A DNA stretch of 64,000 nt from Phocoena phocoena (taxonomy: Eukaryota > Chordata > Mammalia > Artiodactyla > Phocoenidae), in the NCBI RefSeq assembly GCF_963924675.1, contig NC_089220.1, forward strand, positions 158,943,270 through 159,007,269. The letters are read 5' to 3'. The number at the start of each line of letters is the position of its first letter. The stretch's first letter is position 1. This document shows positions 62,495 to 64,000 of the stretch, one piece after another. The translations under genes and the position numbers were made by a program. Below the pieces are notes generated by a model. That model was not told the DNA's origin. It saw nothing but the letters and a program-made list of their open reading frames with translations, and made no database searches.

Positions 62495-62779
62495 TTGTTT
62501 TAATTTTATTTATGTTTTTGGCTGTGTTGGGTCTTCGTTTCTGTGCGTGGACTTTCTCTAGTTGCGGCGAGCGGCGGCCCCTCTTCATCGCGGTGCGCGG
62601 GCCTCTCACTGTTGCGGCCTCTCGTTGCGGAGCACAGGCTCCAGATGCGCAGGCCCAGTAGTTGTGGCTTATGGGCCCAGTTGCTCCACGGCATGCGGGA
62701 TCCTCCCAAACCAGGGCTCGAACCCATGTCCCCTGCATTGGCAGGCAGATTCTCAACCACTGCGCCACCAGGGAAGCCC
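62495..62779 (-). mobile_element. CHR-type SINE, intermediate form
   Basis: Carries the long-form 3' part ('ggctgtgttgggtcttcgtttctg', 'ctagttgcggcgagcggcggcccctcttcatcgc') joined to a middle-form centre ('gcggtgcgcgggcctctcactgttgcggcctct'), then long-form 'cagtagttgtggc'. Left target copy TCTAGTTGTGTTTT at 62481-62494. Confidence 0.9.
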
Positions 62780-62790
62780 AGTTGTTTTTT

Positions 62791-63132
62791 TAATAAATAA
62801 ATTTATTTGTTGGCTGCGTTGGGTTTTTGTTGCTGCACGTGGGCTTTCTTTAGTTGTGTCGAGTGGGGGCTGCTCTTCCTTGCGGTATGCGGGCTTCTCA
62901 TGGCGGTGGCTTCTCTTGTTGCGGAGCACAGGCTCTAGGCGCGCGGGCTTCAGTAGTTGTGGCACATGGGCTCAGTAGTTGTGGCTCGCGGGCTCTAGAG
63001 CGCAAGCTCTATAGTTGTGGTGCACGGGCTTAGTTGCTCCACGGCATGTGGGATCTTCCTGGACCAGGGCTCGAACCCACGTCCCCTACTTGGCAGGTAG
63101 ATTCTTAACCACTGCGCCACCAGGGAAGCCCC
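62791..63132 (-). mobile_element. CHR-type SINE, long form
   Basis: Typical long form, ending 'cgccaccagggaagcccc'. Right target copy TCTAGTTGTGTTTT at 63133-63146; AGTTGTTTTTT at 62780-62790 is the middle copy shared with the preceding SINE. Confidence 0.92.
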
Positions 63133-63146
63133 TCTAGTTGTGTTTT

Positions 63147-63894
63147 ATTAGCTCTAGGTTGTGGCTCTTAATGTTACCTAGATCCAAGCCTTGTTTACTT
63201 TGTATTAGGCTACTGCAGCTATGTCTTTGTTATGAGCCCATTGCAGTACTGTTTCATTTTATGTGCTTAAAGTGCAATATAAAATAATAATAAAATTCAA
63301 AAAATTATTTTTTTAATGTGAATATTTTCTTCACATTAAAAAAATAATTAGGAACCATTGTGTAATTTCAAAACTGGACAGGGAAGTTGTTAAACTATTT
63401 TATTGTCATTTGATGTTTAAGCAGGAAACAAATACTGTCCTGTGTTAAACTTAGTTCTTGAATTTTTGTGAGTTTTGGATTATAGATAAGATCTTTAAGA
63501 ATGTACTAATGCCTTACAAGGTGATCACCCTGTGCCTGTTCATTCGATTCATTACTTCCAAATGTATGTCATATCATTCTTTTATTTATCAGTTCTCCTT
63601 AAGGTGCTGGATCATCAAGCATGATCATTGATCAGAACTTGTCTTTGGGTTTCTATCTTTTCTCAAGTTTGTCCTACTGATACCCATATCTGTAAGATCT
63701 GCTTTCTTCTTTCAAATGAATTTTAGCCTTTAGGACTTGTCTACCTTGGAATCAATGAGTTTCAAGCTTCTAGAGCCTTAATGCTTGTTAGACTGGGCTC
63801 TGAGGAGTTTTCTAAAATCTTTTTTATTGCTAGTGGCAAAACTAGAGATTTGAACATAATTCATATTCGTCATCTTTCCTTTTTTGTTTTATTT
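63147..63894 (+). other. Intronic sequence with a perfect hairpin, no gene seen
   Basis: Unassigned AT-rich DNA apart from the inverted repeat at 63303-63349. Confidence 0.45.
63303..63349. repeat. Perfect 20-bp inverted repeat, 7-base loop
   Basis: Left arm AATTATTTTTTTAATGTGAA (63303-63322), loop TATTTTC, right arm TTCACATTAAAAAAATAATT (63330-63349). All 20 pairs match. Confidence 0.95.
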
Positions 63895-64000
63895 TTTAAG
63901 ATAAAAATCACATATATTTAAGATGTACACCACCATGATTTGATACACATATACCTAGTGAAATATGACTACAGTCAAGCTAATTAATGTATGTTTTCCT
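63895..64000 (-). mobile_element. L1 3' UTR fragment, cut by the window end
   Basis: 'aagataaaaatcacatatatttaagatgtacaccaccatgatttgatacacatatacc' is antisense L1 3' UTR. Confidence 0.75.

Overview
The window is mammalian nuclear DNA, almost certainly from a cetacean. The evidence is about three dozen tRNA-derived SINEs of the CHR type, which open with a 'cttccctggtggcgcagtggtt' head (A-box) followed by a 'gggttcgagccctggtcc' B-box. They occur in a short form (~120 bp), a middle form (~200 bp, ending 'gagaggcccgcgtaccgc' plus an A-tail) and a long form (~330 bp, ending in (AAAT)n). No BovB/Bov-A ruminant repeats were recognised. The species cannot be read from this window.

The only protein-coding gene I can support is the 5' part of ABI1 (Abl interactor 1, a WAVE regulatory complex subunit), on the + strand. 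A CpG-rich promoter lies at about 3786-4720. Coding exon 1 is 4118-4234 (39 codons). Intron 1 runs 4235-46988 (42.75 kb). Coding exon 2 is 46989-47156 (56 codons). Intron 2 starts at 47157 and runs off the window. The two exons join in phase 0 and encode residues 1-95. The rest of the protein (remaining N-terminal domain, proline-rich region, SH3) lies downstream of the window. A short out-of-frame upstream ORF overlaps the start codon, and promoter motifs for ZNF143, NRF1 and a CGCG-type factor can be read directly.

Bases 1-3785 are upstream flank with SINEs, an (AT)n tract and a probable solo LTR inside an old L1 fragment. Intron 1 is dominated by transposable elements: MIR and L2 remnants, a hAT-Charlie element (15.77-16.92 kb), a nearly full-length old L1 (24.29-31.04 kb) inserted in another L1 and itself holding several SINEs, an MLT1-like solo LTR (33.07-33.43 kb), and a decayed ERVL pol fragment (about 34.87-36.76 kb) split by an L1 3' end. 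Intron 2 holds further SINEs, L2 and MIR pieces, and L1 3' ends flanked by clear target-site duplications.

No previously undescribed gene system is visible. The more interesting signals are retrotransposition traces (repeated insertions at one target site, a tail-only insertion, a possible L1 3' transduction, SINE intermediates), a 20-bp perfect hairpin in intron 2, a strong G-quadruplex motif just inside intron 1, and the overlapping upstream ORF. All repeat names come from recognising sequence patterns, not from a database search.
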